64,000 bases of DNA, taken from NCBI GenBank assembly GCA_031411995.1, contig JANOCD010000058.1, forward strand, positions 1-64,000, given 5' to 3'. The first letter of the stretch is position 1; every line of letters begins with the position of its first letter. Shown here piece after piece: positions 1 to 9,400 of the stretch. The notes beneath the pieces are model-generated. The model saw only the letters and a program-made list of their open reading frames with translations. It did no database searches and was not told the origin of the DNA. Position numbers and translations under genes: made by a program. This stretch comes from Rudanella sp031411995. GTDB taxonomy: Bacteria; Bacteroidota; Bacteroidia; Cytophagales; Spirosomataceae.

Positions 1-28
1 TTTTTTTTATTTTTAGATTTTTTTTTTT

Positions 29-59
29 GTGGGGTGCGGGGGCGGCCCCCCCCCCCCAC
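29..59. repeat. G/C homopolymer palindrome at the window edge
   Basis: A GTGGGG arm (29-34) pairs with CCCCAC (54-59) around a G-rich then C12 stretch (46-57), flanked by T and A runs. It lies just after the stop of the oxidoreductase gene. It could form a very stable hairpin, but no U-run follows the stem on either strand as in a classical terminator. A C12 tract beside T-rich low-complexity sequence may also be an assembly artefact. Confidence 0.4.
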
Positions 60-64
60 AAAAA

Positions 65-1243
65 TTAATTACTCCTTGCCATCTCATCCGCTTCCATGGC
101 CGTTCTGAGCGAATCGAGACCATTTTGATTGGTGATTTTGCGGTGAATTGCCGGATAGTGAATTGAACTGATCTGATCGCGGAACATCAGCCGGAGTATT
201 TCACTGTAGAGATGCTGTTTATCATCGCCGAATCCGTGGCGAAGCTCTAGTTGCTGGTAAGCCTCAAACTGCTTGTGACGACCCCGCAACAGGCGATCTT
301 TTCCCCCAATATTAGCCGTAACATTCAGTTGCGCACCCGGAAACAGGGTCATTAACTCCCGTGTTGTTTCTTCGTCAACCACTGCCCGCATGGTCAGGCG
401 CGTTGGCACCCATTCCTGAAGGGTAATATCGCCCCGCTCAAAAACTATTCGCATTTCCTGCCGATCCATGCGCCCCGTTTGGGTGAAGCCGTGGTAGAAG
501 TTAACCGTTTTGATACCCGTTTCGGCATCACCATATTCCACCGTACAGTTTACCTGATCCTCAATATCAAGGCTATTTGGGCGTTTGGCCACCTGCGCGG
601 CAACCACCTTCCCATTGCCCAGCCATCCGGCAAACATATCGAAGAAGTGAACGCCGTGCTCTATAAAGATACCCCCGCTTTTGGTTCGATCCCAAAACCA
701 GTGTTCGGGTGATAATCCTTCATCACCCGCATAATTCTCGAAATAACCGTGGAGAACCTCCCCCAGTAATCTCTTGTCGATCAGGTGTTTCACGCGATCA
801 AACATCGGGTTGTAGCGTTGCATCAGGTTCGTAACCATCAGCAATCCTTTTTCAGCGGCTTTGTCGAGCATGGCCTGCCCCTGTTCGGGGTTCATGGCAA
901 GGGGCTTTTCGCAAATCACGTGTTTGCCCGCATCCAGCGCACGCATGGCTTGCTCGTAATGCAGAAAAGGGGGCGTGGCAATATAAATCAGATTAATGTC
1001 GGGGTGGTTGAGCAATTCATCGAGCGTATCTAAATGCTCGGCCCCAAAGCGTTTGGCAGCCGCAACAGCCTCTTCCCGTTTCGACCCGGCAATGGCCACT
1101 AACTTAATATTTCCAGTTTGCATGAATTGCTGCACGGCAAACAGGCCAAAGCCCCCCATGCCGATAACGCCTAAGCCAATAGTGGGTAAATGCTCCCCAG
1201 CCGAGGGTGAGCCTGGCTGATTTGCTGTAGTTTCCTTTTCCAT
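65..1243 (-). CDS. Gfo/Idh/MocA family NAD(P)-dependent oxidoreductase
   Basis: A 392-residue cytoplasmic dehydrogenase of the Gfo/Idh/MocA family, which oxidises or reduces sugars, inositols or related compounds with NAD(P). The N-terminal Rossmann site GVIGMGGFG is at residues 25-33, the family signature EKP (in HVICEKPLAM) at 112-114, and a conserved EHGVHFFD segment lies in the catalytic half. The first ~20 residues are a poorly conserved polar extension, so translation could start slightly later, but no better ATG precedes the Rossmann strand. No sugar-pathway neighbours help to define the substrate. It is followed by a separate exonuclease gene on the same strand, 47 bp away. Confidence 0.88.
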   Translation of the reverse strand: MEKETTANQPGSPSAGEHLPTIGLGVIGMGGFGLFAVQQFMQTGNIKLVAIAGSKREEAVAAAKRFGAEHLDTLDELLNHPDINLIYIATPPFLHYEQAMRALDAGKHVICEKPLAMNPEQGQAMLDKAAEKGLLMVTNLMQRYNPMFDRVKHLIDKRLLGEVLHGYFENYAGDEGLSPEHWFWDRTKSGGIFIEHGVHFFDMFAGWLGNGKVVAAQVAKRPNSLDIEDQVNCTVEYGDAETGIKTVNFYHGFTQTGRMDRQEMRIVFERGDITLQEWVPTRLTMRAVVDEETTRELMTLFPGAQLNVTANIGGKDRLLRGRHKQFEAYQQLELRHGFGDDKQHLYSEILRLMFRDQISSIHYPAIHRKITNQNGLDSLRTAMEADEMARSN

Positions 1244-1290
1244 AACGTGACGGTTGATTCTATACCTACAACACGCCAGACATGGAAGTG

Positions 1291-1809
1291 TTAGGGTTTA
1301 GGAATCAACTGATGCCGGTCGTTGGCCATAAGTTTCTCGAAAAGTTGCACCGTTGCAGCTGCGTCGCCGTGGGCGCGGTGCCGGTTGCTGACCGGAATAT
1401 CGAGCGAATGACAAAGTTTGCCAAGGCTGTAGGAAGGCATGCCGGGGAAGATTTTTCGGCTCGTGCGAACCGTGCAAAGCGTTCGGCGCAGGAACGGATG
1501 CCCCGCCCAGCCAAGTTCTTTTTTCAGAAAATTGAAATCAAACGAGACGTTGTGGGCAATGAAAATGGCCCCTTCTGAAACCCGAATTATGTCGGGTGCA
1601 ACGTCTTCAAAACGGGGCGCATTGGCCACCATCTGATTGGAGATACCCGTTAAATGCCGAATAAATGGGGGAATCAGGCAATCGGGGTTTAACAGCGTAT
1701 GGAACGAATCGACAACCTCGTGGCCATCGTGGCGGAACATAGCAATTTCGGTGATCCGGGTGGGTCCCTTGACTCCGCCGGTCGTTTCAACATCAACGAT
1801 ACAGTACAC
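1291..1809 (-). CDS. DEDDh 3'-5' exonuclease (DnaQ/epsilon-like), stand-alone
   Basis: A 172-residue single-domain exonuclease of the DnaQ-like DEDDh superfamily, expected to remove nucleotides from 3' ends of DNA (or RNA) with two metal ions. Exo I is DVETTGG (Asp6, Glu8), Exo II is AHNVSFDFNFL (Asp91), and Exo III is HRAHGDA (His144, Asp149). It corresponds to the N-terminal part of the larger Bacteroidota exonuclease/GIY-YIG (UvrC-like) proteins, but here nothing follows the exonuclease domain. A DNA polymerase III epsilon subunit is an alternative name, but the protein is shorter than the usual proofreading subunit and there is no replication context. Confidence 0.85.
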   Translation of the reverse strand: MYCIVDVETTGGVKGPTRITEIAMFRHDGHEVVDSFHTLLNPDCLIPPFIRHLTGISNQMVANAPRFEDVAPDIIRVSEGAIFIAHNVSFDFNFLKKELGWAGHPFLRRTLCTVRTSRKIFPGMPSYSLGKLCHSLDIPVSNRHRAHGDAAATVQLFEKLMANDRHQLIPKP

Positions 1810-1843
1810 GCCCTAAAGTTACGGCAAAGAGATGACATCTTTA

Positions 1844-3325
1844 TCAACGCGATGCCTGCAAAGACCGTGCATTCATCTCCTGCCGAATCACACGAAGCGT
1901 TTGTGTGAGCGCGTAGTCGCGACCATGCACCAAATCATCGTAGGTACGAGCCACTCTATAGTCAGGCTCCACGGTGAATCCGTTGGCTCGGTCGGGGTTA
2001 ACGGCATGGGTCAATTTTTTAAGGGGAATCCTGACCTGAATCCGCGAATGGGGCAAGGTGACGGTTTTGAAGTGACCGGCAAAATCGCCCCAATAAGCCC
2101 CTCCACAGGCCTCGCCCACAAACGTACCGACACCCGCATCCAGCGACTTGGCTAACACGGATGTTGCCGCCGAAAACGAAGCCCCATTCATCAGAAAGTA
2201 TAGATTGCCTTTGTAGGCCAGGTTCCGCACAGGACGAAAGCGACGCTTATGCGAGCGACTCGCAAAACCTCCCCGCCCGTCGCGCTTGTATTGCATGGAA
2301 AACTGAAGGGCCGAAAATGGATTCCAGCGGGTCACCAACTCATCACGGGCAGCCCCTTTCATTTGTTCACGCTGCATAATAGTGAATCGCTTTGGCATCC
2401 AATATTTCAGCAAACGCGCCGAATTTAACACCATACCTCCCCCATTCTGTTGCATATCAATCACCAGATTATCAATGTGCTGGCTTTGAATTTGTTTGAA
2501 TGCCCGCTTTAGTCGATGCTTAAATACCAATTGGAACGGATCGTTTCGTTTAGGTCCCATGAAGGTCGAAACCCGCAAAACTGCCGTGCCGGGTAATGAA
2601 TCAACAGTTTGTACCGATAGATTTGGCCGGTGGTCGGCTTCATGTTTGTATCGTTTCTGAAAAACGGCCCGGAATTCATGCAGGTTAACACAGGCTACTT
2701 TTTTCTGACGAATCAGTTGGAGTGGATCAGCCGGAAAACGATACGTGAGCGTGAGCGAATCTGCCGAACCAAACCAGGCGGCATAATAATCGGCAAACTG
2801 ATGCAGACTCCACTGTCGGCGGCCTGTGATATTGTCGCCGTCGGACCCGGAACGATCCGTTTCCATCAATTCAAGGTGGATATCCGCCACCGAACGTCCA
2901 TTAATAGCTATCAGTTGTGTGCCCCGCCGAAGCGTTGAATCGCCGGAGACATTGTGCGTAATAAAATAGTCGGAACCAACATCCCGGATATAGAAAGGAA
3001 AATAGCGAGTGTGCTTGTCGATATAAGTGCGCCGATGGTTCAGGTTGGTGTGTCCGTCTTTCAACGTGTTAACCAGCGGACTGAGGTGCCTGAAAAGTGG
3101 CAAGTACTCAACCGGGCCACTCAATTGATTAAACAACGAGTCGTAGAGTCGTTCGTACTGATTCTTAGCGGTATAAAAGCCAACGGCAGGGTGCAGTTGA
3201 TCTAGTTTGCGCTTCAGAAACGCTATATCTTCACGCGCTTCAGAAGCGGTGAACGGTTGAGCCTTGACCGGCTCCATTGCCCATATGGATACTATGGTGA
3301 GGAAAGCGACAAGCAGCAGTTTCAT
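1844..3325 (-). CDS. S41 family peptidase (C-terminal-processing-protease-like), exported
   Basis: A 493-residue exported serine peptidase of family S41. An N-terminal signal peptide (hydrophobic LLLVAFLTIVSIWA, cleavage probably near residue 22) is followed by a helical N-terminal region, a PDZ-like part (around GTQLIAINGRS), and the S41 core: VIDMQQNGGGM in the substrate-binding strand and NGASFSAA with the presumed nucleophile serine. Such proteins act in the periplasm or at the outer membrane on unknown polypeptides, and many Bacteroidota paralogues are uncharacterised. The gene diverges from the BlaI/M56 operon across a 179-bp spacer. Confidence 0.88.
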   Translation of the reverse strand: MKLLLVAFLTIVSIWAMEPVKAQPFTASEAREDIAFLKRKLDQLHPAVGFYTAKNQYERLYDSLFNQLSGPVEYLPLFRHLSPLVNTLKDGHTNLNHRRTYIDKHTRYFPFYIRDVGSDYFITHNVSGDSTLRRGTQLIAINGRSVADIHLELMETDRSGSDGDNITGRRQWSLHQFADYYAAWFGSADSLTLTYRFPADPLQLIRQKKVACVNLHEFRAVFQKRYKHEADHRPNLSVQTVDSLPGTAVLRVSTFMGPKRNDPFQLVFKHRLKRAFKQIQSQHIDNLVIDMQQNGGGMVLNSARLLKYWMPKRFTIMQREQMKGAARDELVTRWNPFSALQFSMQYKRDGRGGFASRSHKRRFRPVRNLAYKGNLYFLMNGASFSAATSVLAKSLDAGVGTFVGEACGGAYWGDFAGHFKTVTLPHSRIQVRIPLKKLTHAVNPDRANGFTVEPDYRVARTYDDLVHGRDYALTQTLRVIRQEMNARSLQASR

Positions 3326-3451
3326 GTATTGTGTTACGGATTACTAACCTTGATCAATCGGGTTAGCATAAATATTCTGTGAATATAAACGCCGACCTAT
3401 TTATTAGCAATACACATCGACGGATAGCTGTATAAAATTTCGTTAAAAAAT

Positions 3452-3482
3452 TTTGAAACATATAACTAATACATTAGTTTTA
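3452..3482 (+). promoter_or_regulatory. Promoter with overlapping palindromic BlaI operator candidate
   Basis: TTTG (3452-3455) is followed after exactly 19 bp by TAGTTTTA (3475-3482), close to the Bacteroidota sigma-A consensus TTTG-N19-TAnnTTTG. The -7 box is overlapped by the palindrome AACTAAT-AC-ATTAGTT (3464-3479), the size and position expected for a BlaI/MecI-family operator, and a related half-site AACTAACAACT lies just downstream. The BlaI gene starts 22 bp later. Inference: autorepression of the operon. Confidence 0.55.
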
Positions 3483-3504
3483 CAACTAACAACTACGTTT
3501 AAAG

Positions 3505-3879
3505 ATGCAAATACGCGAACTCACCCGTGCCGAAGAAGAAATAATGCGCGTTTTATGGCAGTTGGAACGGGCCTTTGTGAAGGATGTTCTTGCCGAACTT
3601 CCCGAGTCGAAACCAGCCTACAACACCGTTTCCACAATTATTAGAATACTGGAAAAGAAGGGATTAGTGGGCTATATAGCCTATGGAAAAACGCACGAAT
3701 ACTACCCGCTGATTACGGAGGAACAATATCGCCGGTTTCAGACCGAGCAACTGATGAGCAACTATTTCGACAACTCGCTGAAAAAGTTAGTGTCGTTTTT
3801 CGTGAACGAGAAGAATGTGAGCCTGACCGAAGCCGATGAAATCATTCGGCTCCTAAACCAAAACAAATCCGAACCATGA
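3505..3879 (+). CDS. BlaI/MecI/CopY family transcriptional repressor
   Basis: A 124-residue winged-helix repressor of the BlaI/MecI/CopY (Penicillinase_R) family. It opens with MQIRELTRAEEEIMRVLWQL, the typical first helix, followed by the recognition region (NTVSTIIRILEKKGLV) and a C-terminal dimerisation half (around residues 75-124). Family members bind palindromic operators as dimers and are inactivated by proteolysis triggered by a partner M56 (BlaR1/MecR1) protein. Here the partner gene overlaps the stop codon by 4 bp (ATGA at 3876-3879), so translation is probably coupled. A palindrome covers the promoter. No beta-lactamase gene is nearby, so the signal and regulon are unlikely to be classical penicillin resistance. 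Confidence 0.92.
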   Translation: MQIRELTRAEEEIMRVLWQLERAFVKDVLAELPESKPAYNTVSTIIRILEKKGLVGYIAYGKTHEYYPLITEEQYRRFQTEQLMSNYFDNSLKKLVSFFVNEKNVSLTEADEIIRLLNQNKSEP

Positions 3880-5786
3880 CCACTTTCGATTATCTTCTTC
3901 GGGCCAACCTTTACCTGATCCTGTTTTTCGGGTGTTATTTTCTCCTGCTCCGGCGGCACACGTTCTTCATGCTCAACCGGATCTATTTGCTGGCTTCGGT
4001 CGGTTTGGCATTGGGCTTGCCCTTTGTGCAGTTGCCCACCGAAACCGTGGTAATATTACCCGCTGTAGCTCCTCAACTACTCTCAGGTGTCACGATTCGC
4101 CCCGAAAATCTGGCTCCAAGTGGCCCCAACTGGGTTCTTATTGGCTGGTGGATGTATGGCGTAGTAGCAGGTGGCTTGCTTATACGGCTGTTCTGGCGCA
4201 CCACCCGATTGCTGAATTACATTCGCGAAAACCCACAACAACCCCTCCCCCACTACACACTGGTGCAACCTGCTGACCCCGAAACGCCCACATTTTCGTT
4301 TTTCCGGTATATGGTGTTGAGTCCCGCCGATGCACAGGCCGAACCTGTTCGGGAGCATGAATTAGTCCACATCCGGCAATGGCATAGTGCCGATATATTG
4401 GCGTTCGAGGTGATTCAGGCGTTGTTATGGTTTAACCCCGTGGTGTTGGCTTACCGAATGGCGATCAGGCAGGTACACGAGTTCCTTGCCGATCAGGCAG
4501 CCTCGGCCCGGCACCGTTCGGCATATGCCAATTACCTCGTTTCCTACGCCCTCGGCGACCAACCCGACCTGCTGACTAACTCGTTTTTCAAACCCTCGCT
4601 GCTCACGGCCCGGCTTCGCATGTTGCACCAACGCACCACAAGCCACTGGGCATTAGGCAAATATGCCCTGGTGTTGCCGCTGACACTGATCGTGCTGGCC
4701 CTGACTGCTGCCCGTCCTGACGTACAGCGATTGGTTGAACCCCTGCTTTCGGGCAAGCCAGTTCCGGTGAAAGGGCGGATTATAACCGAAGACAACAAGC
4801 CGCTGCCGGGTGCCACCATTGTAATCAAAAATGGCAACGCTGGTACGACTACGGATGCTAATGGCCGGTTTATAATTAACGCGGAACCCGGTGCAGCCTT
4901 AATCGTGAGTTTTGTGGGTTTCGAGAGCCAACAGATCACGTCTACGGCTGGCGAAGAAATGCAGGTGCGGTTAAAAATCAAGCGAAAAGCCTTAAACGAA
5001 GTTGTTGTAGTCGGCTATGAACCACTGGCTTCATCACAAAAGCCAGCCGTAAATAGCGACACAACAGACAAGAAGGTATTCACAGTTGTGGAGCAGCAAC
5101 CGGAGTTCCCGGGAGGAATGCCCGCGCTTAGTCAATATTTAGCTCGTAATATTCGGTATCCTTCGGCGGCCCAAAAAGCCCGCACACAGGGGCGCGTGTT
5201 TGTGGAGTTTATGGTATCGCCAACGGGGACCATCAACAACATCCGAATCCAGAAAGGAGTTGGCAATGGCTGCGACGAGGAAGCTGTTCGGATTGTGGCT
5301 CAAATGCCCCGTTGGGAACCCGGCAAACAAAACGGGCAGCCGGTGGCGGTGAGTTTCGTATTGCCGATTGAGTTTCAGCTTGAAAAGAATGACGACAAGA
5401 CGGGATTCAACAAAGAGATTTTTGATAACGAGCGTTTCCCTGCTCCAACCAATGACCCAAACATGGTTATTCCAGCCGTAAACCATACACTGGAAGCGAA
5501 GCCGGGTATTGGCAATGGAATAAGCCCAGGAACCCGAATTACTATAAAAAACAATGGTATGGGTTTTGACGACGATCCTCTCTTTATTCTGGATGGAGTG
5601 AACAAAGGCAAAGAAAACCCTATCAACACGCTGAATGTCAAAGATATTCAATCTATTAACGTTCTTAAAGGTGCCTCAGCCAAAGGTACTTACGGCGAAG
5701 CAGGAGCCAACGGCGTTATCATAATCACCACAAAAAAGAGCAAACAACATGAATTCTTCAAACCAGCAGACTCGACCAAACACTAA
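3876..5786 (+). CDS. M56 metallopeptidase fused to carboxypeptidase-regulatory, TonB-C and partial receptor-plug domains
   Basis: A 636-residue inner-membrane protein with four modules. Residues 1-280 form a BlaR1/M56 peptidase: membrane segments near 5-25, 34-53, 87-106 and 262-280, zinc motif HELVH at 161-165 and HEFLAD at 201-206. Residues ~297-380 are a carboxypeptidase-D-regulatory-like domain ending in LNEVVVVGY, the motif that precedes the plug in SusC proteins. Residues ~401-503 are a TonB C-terminal domain. Residues ~551-620 match the end of a TonB-dependent-receptor plug (DPLFILDGVN...IQSINVLKGASAKGTYG...ANGVIIITTKK). The first half of a plug is absent and TonB-C takes its place. 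M56 partners of BlaI sense a signal and cause repressor cleavage. What the receptor-like parts do is unknown; they may engage or mimic a TonB-dependent receptor. Confidence 0.9.
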   Translation: MTTFDYLLRANLYLILFFGCYFLLLRRHTFFMLNRIYLLASVGLALGLPFVQLPTETVVILPAVAPQLLSGVTIRPENLAPSGPNWVLIGWWMYGVVAGGLLIRLFWRTTRLLNYIRENPQQPLPHYTLVQPADPETPTFSFFRYMVLSPADAQAEPVREHELVHIRQWHSADILAFEVIQALLWFNPVVLAYRMAIRQVHEFLADQAASARHRSAYANYLVSYALGDQPDLLTNSFFKPSLLTARLRMLHQRTTSHWALGKYALVLPLTLIVLALTAARPDVQRLVEPLLSGKPVPVKGRIITEDNKPLPGATIVIKNGNAGTTTDANGRFIINAEPGAALIVSFVGFESQQITSTAGEEMQVRLKIKRKALNEVVVVGYEPLASSQKPAVNSDTTDKKVFTVVEQQPEFPGGMPALSQYLARNIRYPSAAQKARTQGRVFVEFMVSPTGTINNIRIQKGVGNGCDEEAVRIVAQMPRWEPGKQNGQPVAVSFVLPIEFQLEKNDDKTGFNKEIFDNERFPAPTNDPNMVIPAVNHTLEAKPGIGNGISPGTRITIKNNGMGFDDDPLFILDGVNKGKENPINTLNVKDIQSINVLKGASAKGTYGEAGANGVIIITTKKSKQHEFFKPADSTKH

Positions 5787-6366
5787 GGTGCCGGGCTACG
5801 AATTGACCAACTCATTTTTTCATATTTCCCAACTCAAACAACGGATTCAGATGCTAACCAAACCCGATTCTCCCCGGCGTGCCCTCTGGCGTTATGCCTT
5901 CGTGCTGCCCATTGCGGGCGTGCTACTCATGTGTACGCAAATGGAAAAAGAAATGGATCAGGTCGTGAAAGGCAAAGAAAAACTCGACCAATCGCTGAGA
6001 CTCAATCAGGTCGATGGTGAGATCTTCGCCGTTGTAGAGCAACAACCCGAATTTGAGGGTGGTATGGAGGAGTTAGGAAGATACCTCAGCGAAAACATTC
6101 GCTACCCGGCGGCAGCTCAAAAAGCCAACGTTCATGGGCGCGTGTTCGTCAATTTCGTGGTGACCAAAAAAGGCGATATTGCCGACGTAAATCTCTTAAA
6201 AGGCGTTGGCTTCGGCTGCGACGAAGAAGCCATTCGGGTGGTGAGTCGGATGCCCAACTGGAAACCGGGCAGTCAAAGCGGCATACCAGTGAATGTGCGT
6301 TATAATCTGCCAATCAATTTCGAGTTGGAAGAGGACAAACAGACTCCAGCCGATGTAGTACGGTAA
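5749..6366 (+). CDS. TonB-family protein with an M56 peptidase tail as membrane anchor
   Basis: A 205-residue protein beginning inside the end of the upstream gene (38-bp overlap, different frame). Residues ~18-62 resemble the last part of the M56 domain just upstream: LTNSFF, then a QRIQML-like helix, then a basic stretch and a membrane segment ending PIAGVLLM, all in the same order as in the larger protein (its residues 233-280). The rest (~92-196) is a TonB C-terminal domain with PEFEGGMEEL, RYPAAAQKANVHGRVFV and a GCDEEA motif. It therefore lacks the zinc site and the first membrane segments and keeps only an anchor plus TonB-C, giving an ordinary TonB layout. A later start at Met35 (5851) is possible but would discard the homologous part. 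Expected role: an energy transducer or binding partner of a TonB-dependent receptor. Confidence 0.85.
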   Translation: MNSSNQQTRPNTKVPGYELTNSFFHISQLKQRIQMLTKPDSPRRALWRYAFVLPIAGVLLMCTQMEKEMDQVVKGKEKLDQSLRLNQVDGEIFAVVEQQPEFEGGMEELGRYLSENIRYPAAAQKANVHGRVFVNFVVTKKGDIADVNLLKGVGFGCDEEAIRVVSRMPNWKPGSQSGIPVNVRYNLPINFELEEDKQTPADVVR

Positions 6367-6385
6367 GATTGTATTGCTCACAAAG

Positions 6386-6432
6386 ATGCAAAGTCGCAAA
6401 AATTTCATTAAAAATCTTTGCGACTTTGCATG
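6386..6432. terminator. Perfect 15-bp inverted repeat between convergent genes
   Basis: ATGCAAAGTCGCAAA (6386-6400) is exactly complementary to TTTGCGACTTTGCAT (6418-6432), with a 17-nt AT-rich loop. It lies between the convergent TonB gene (ends 6366) and M4 peptidase gene (ends 6439), so it can serve as a terminator for both directions. The arms contain the repeated unit GCAAAGTCGCAAA, like the other palindromic spacers in this window. Confidence 0.6.
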
Positions 6433-6438
6433 ACACTG

Positions 6439-9400
6439 TTACTCCTTTACCACTTTCCGGCTCACCACGCCTTTGCCTGTTTGCACCGTTAGCACATACA
6501 CGCCTTTGGGCAAGTCGCCGACTGACAGGGTAGCCGTGTTACTTCGGTTCGACATAGGTTGCCGAATCACGGTTGCTCCCGTCAGGTTGGCCAGCGAGAG
6601 TTGTTCGATAGCCACCGATGCGGGAACTTCGACCGTTAGCTGGTTTTGGGCCGGAACGGGATAGAGCTTGAGCGCATTGGCCCAGTCGGGTTCGAGACCC
6701 AAAACGGCCATCACCGTGAACGTTCGATCAACGGGGGTGGCGGCAAAAAACTGGGTGTTTCCATCTTGGTAGGCACGGATTGTGACCGTACCGATGCCCG
6801 TGATTTTCACTTTGTTCCCGATTAACTCAGCCGGGCCAGACCGCAGTGTAAACAGACAGGCCAAACTCGCCGATGAAGTAGCTGCCAACGTGAAATCAGC
6901 ATCGCCCATATATCGGTCGGGGAGCGAGTTGAACGTGATAGTCTGGGCCGTTTTGGTGGGCAAAACCCGATCCGACTGGCTGTACCATACGGGCCATTTG
7001 GCATTTTGCACAATGGTTTGTACTGTTCCCGATGGTGAAATCTTATCAGTACCCACGCCAATACCCGCTACATTTTCGGCTCCACTGGTAGCTTCAGTGG
7101 TGAAAACCAGCCGGTTATCTAAGCGTGAATAACTCGGAAAGCCAAGCGTGTTGTTTTTATAAACGCCCTGTAATTCGCCCATATCAATATTGGCGGCTAC
7201 AACATAATATTCATCGTCGGCTTCGTAGAAATAATCGAACGAGATAATATTGGCTGAGTTTTTAGCGTAGGATGGGTTGCCAACGCTCTCGCCTTCTTCA
7301 AGGTTGGAGAATAGCTTTTCGATGTCTCCCGTCGCAAAATCCTTCTTCGTGTTGTCCCATACCTTAATAAAACCCACGTCCCAATAATCAATAGCATCAC
7401 CTTCGGGATTGGTCAATTCGTTATAGGCATCGTACACCAGCAACTCACCTGTCAAGTCCCACTCGAACGAGTCGGCATATTTCACCCCGCCCGATTTAAC
7501 GCCATCGGCAGTGGTCGGGTTATAGAGGGTGAATGTTTTCCAGACTTTTTTATCGAAGCTATAGACATACATTTTTGGCTCGGCAGCCGATGAAAGGGCG
7601 GCCAATTTGGTGCCATCTTTCGAGATAGCAACGTTGTCCCAGCGGGTTTCATTGGAGATAATCGTTTCCGTTGGCGTTCCGGTCAGGTTCACCGCCCGGA
7701 TGCGTTTGTCGGGCGTAACGTAGTAGGCAAACTTCCCATCGTCGGTCACGCTAGGTCGGTGTGTAAGACCCAGACTACTTTTGAGATCGAATTTATTGGA
7801 GCCAACCACCGTCGAATACAGTTTATTATCGGACCCATAAATAAGCATCAGATCCTGTCCCTGAGCCACGGGCACTTCGGGTTTGGGGTCGGGGTTGGGT
7901 GTGGTATTATCCAAAATCCCTACCCGGTCGAAGGCCGTTTTAGCGGCAGTTGCCTCGGCACTAGTAGCCCCGTGGATATCGCTGGCGGCTTTGATCACGG
8001 CTAATCGAAGATCCAGAAATTTGGAGGTGCGGGTGAGGTAGGTGGTGAGGGCGCGGTAATAAATTTTCTCCGCTTTTTCTTTCGTGACTGCTGTGGCAAA
8101 CAGGTAGAACGCATAGTTCACAATGCCGCTATTCACGTGAACGCCCCCATTGTCATTGTCGGCATCTTCGGGCAGTTTTTCGTATTGAGCCATTGTCGCT
8201 GGCTGGTAGCCAAAGTCATTTTTTCCGCCCTGATTCGGGTTCGACATGCTCCTTACGGCTCCCTGAGTAAACCGGTTCGACTTGACAATATCCTCGCCAA
8301 TTGTCCAGTCGTCACGGTCGATCATGGTACCAAACACGTCGGCCATCGACTCGTTAATGGCTCCTGACTGGCTCTTATACACGAGGTTAGCCGTATTTTC
8401 GATCACGCCGTGGGTCATTTCGTGACCAGCCACATCGAGGGCACCAGCCAGTGGTTTCAGCAATGATCCACCGTTTCCGTAAGCCATAAACTCTCCCGAC
8501 CAGTAGGCATTGTCTAGGCCTGTCCCATCATCATCCACCACGTTCACCACCGAGTTTATGGTTGCTCCCTTTCCGTTGAGCGATTTTCGGGCGTGCGTAT
8601 TGCTGTAATAATCATAGGCTAAACCAGCATTGTAGTGAGCTGACACGGCAGCCGGTGTCCAGTCGGCATTGTTCGCCGAACCCACATACCAGAACTTCTG
8701 ATTGTCGCCGTAGGTGTTGCGCGAATCCAGCGTAACTAAGCCGCCAAGCGTCTTGTCGGGAATGGTCGAAGCCGGGTTGAACATGGCTTTCGTAGCATCA
8801 ATAAGGAAATATCGACTTGCTGACTCCTGGTAAGTCGAGAACGTCCGCGTTACACCGTTGAGGTCTCTACCCGTTGTTTTAATTGGCCCCAAAAACGTGC
8901 AGGTGGTGTTGGTTTTGTCGAGAATAGCCCCTGTCTCCGCGTCGATCCAGTAAGCCCATCGCTGGAGCATACTGGGCCGGATGGTCAGTTCATAGGCCAG
9001 CCGATGCGAATCGCCAACGGGATACAGGCAGAGTTCGCCTTTGGCGCGTTCGAGGTTAAACAGATTACTACCAAACGAGCGCACAGCCCTGGCTTTGCCT
9101 ACATCGGCAAGAGCAAGATCGGCGGCCTCCTTCACCGAAAGTTTTGGGGTAGTGGTTTTTTTATTTTTAACTTCCTGATAATGACCATTCAACAACGTAA
9201 CTTCATTATTGGTGAGGTGGGCAACCAACTCGGCTCCATAAACAGGAATGCCGCCATGCGTTTGTGTCAGGCGGATGTGCGTTTGGCCAAGGGCATCGGT
9301 TTCAGTTTGCCGAACGGAGAACGAAGCTTCGGGTTTGTCGATTTTCAGTAAGCCCCGTACCTGATCCAGAAACTGGTAGGTGGTGGCCACGGCATTGGCC

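Noticed and set aside
3876..5786. Classical beta-lactam resistance sensor BlaR1
   Set aside because: The BlaR1 penicillin-binding sensor domain is absent, and no beta-lactamase or mecA-like gene is nearby.
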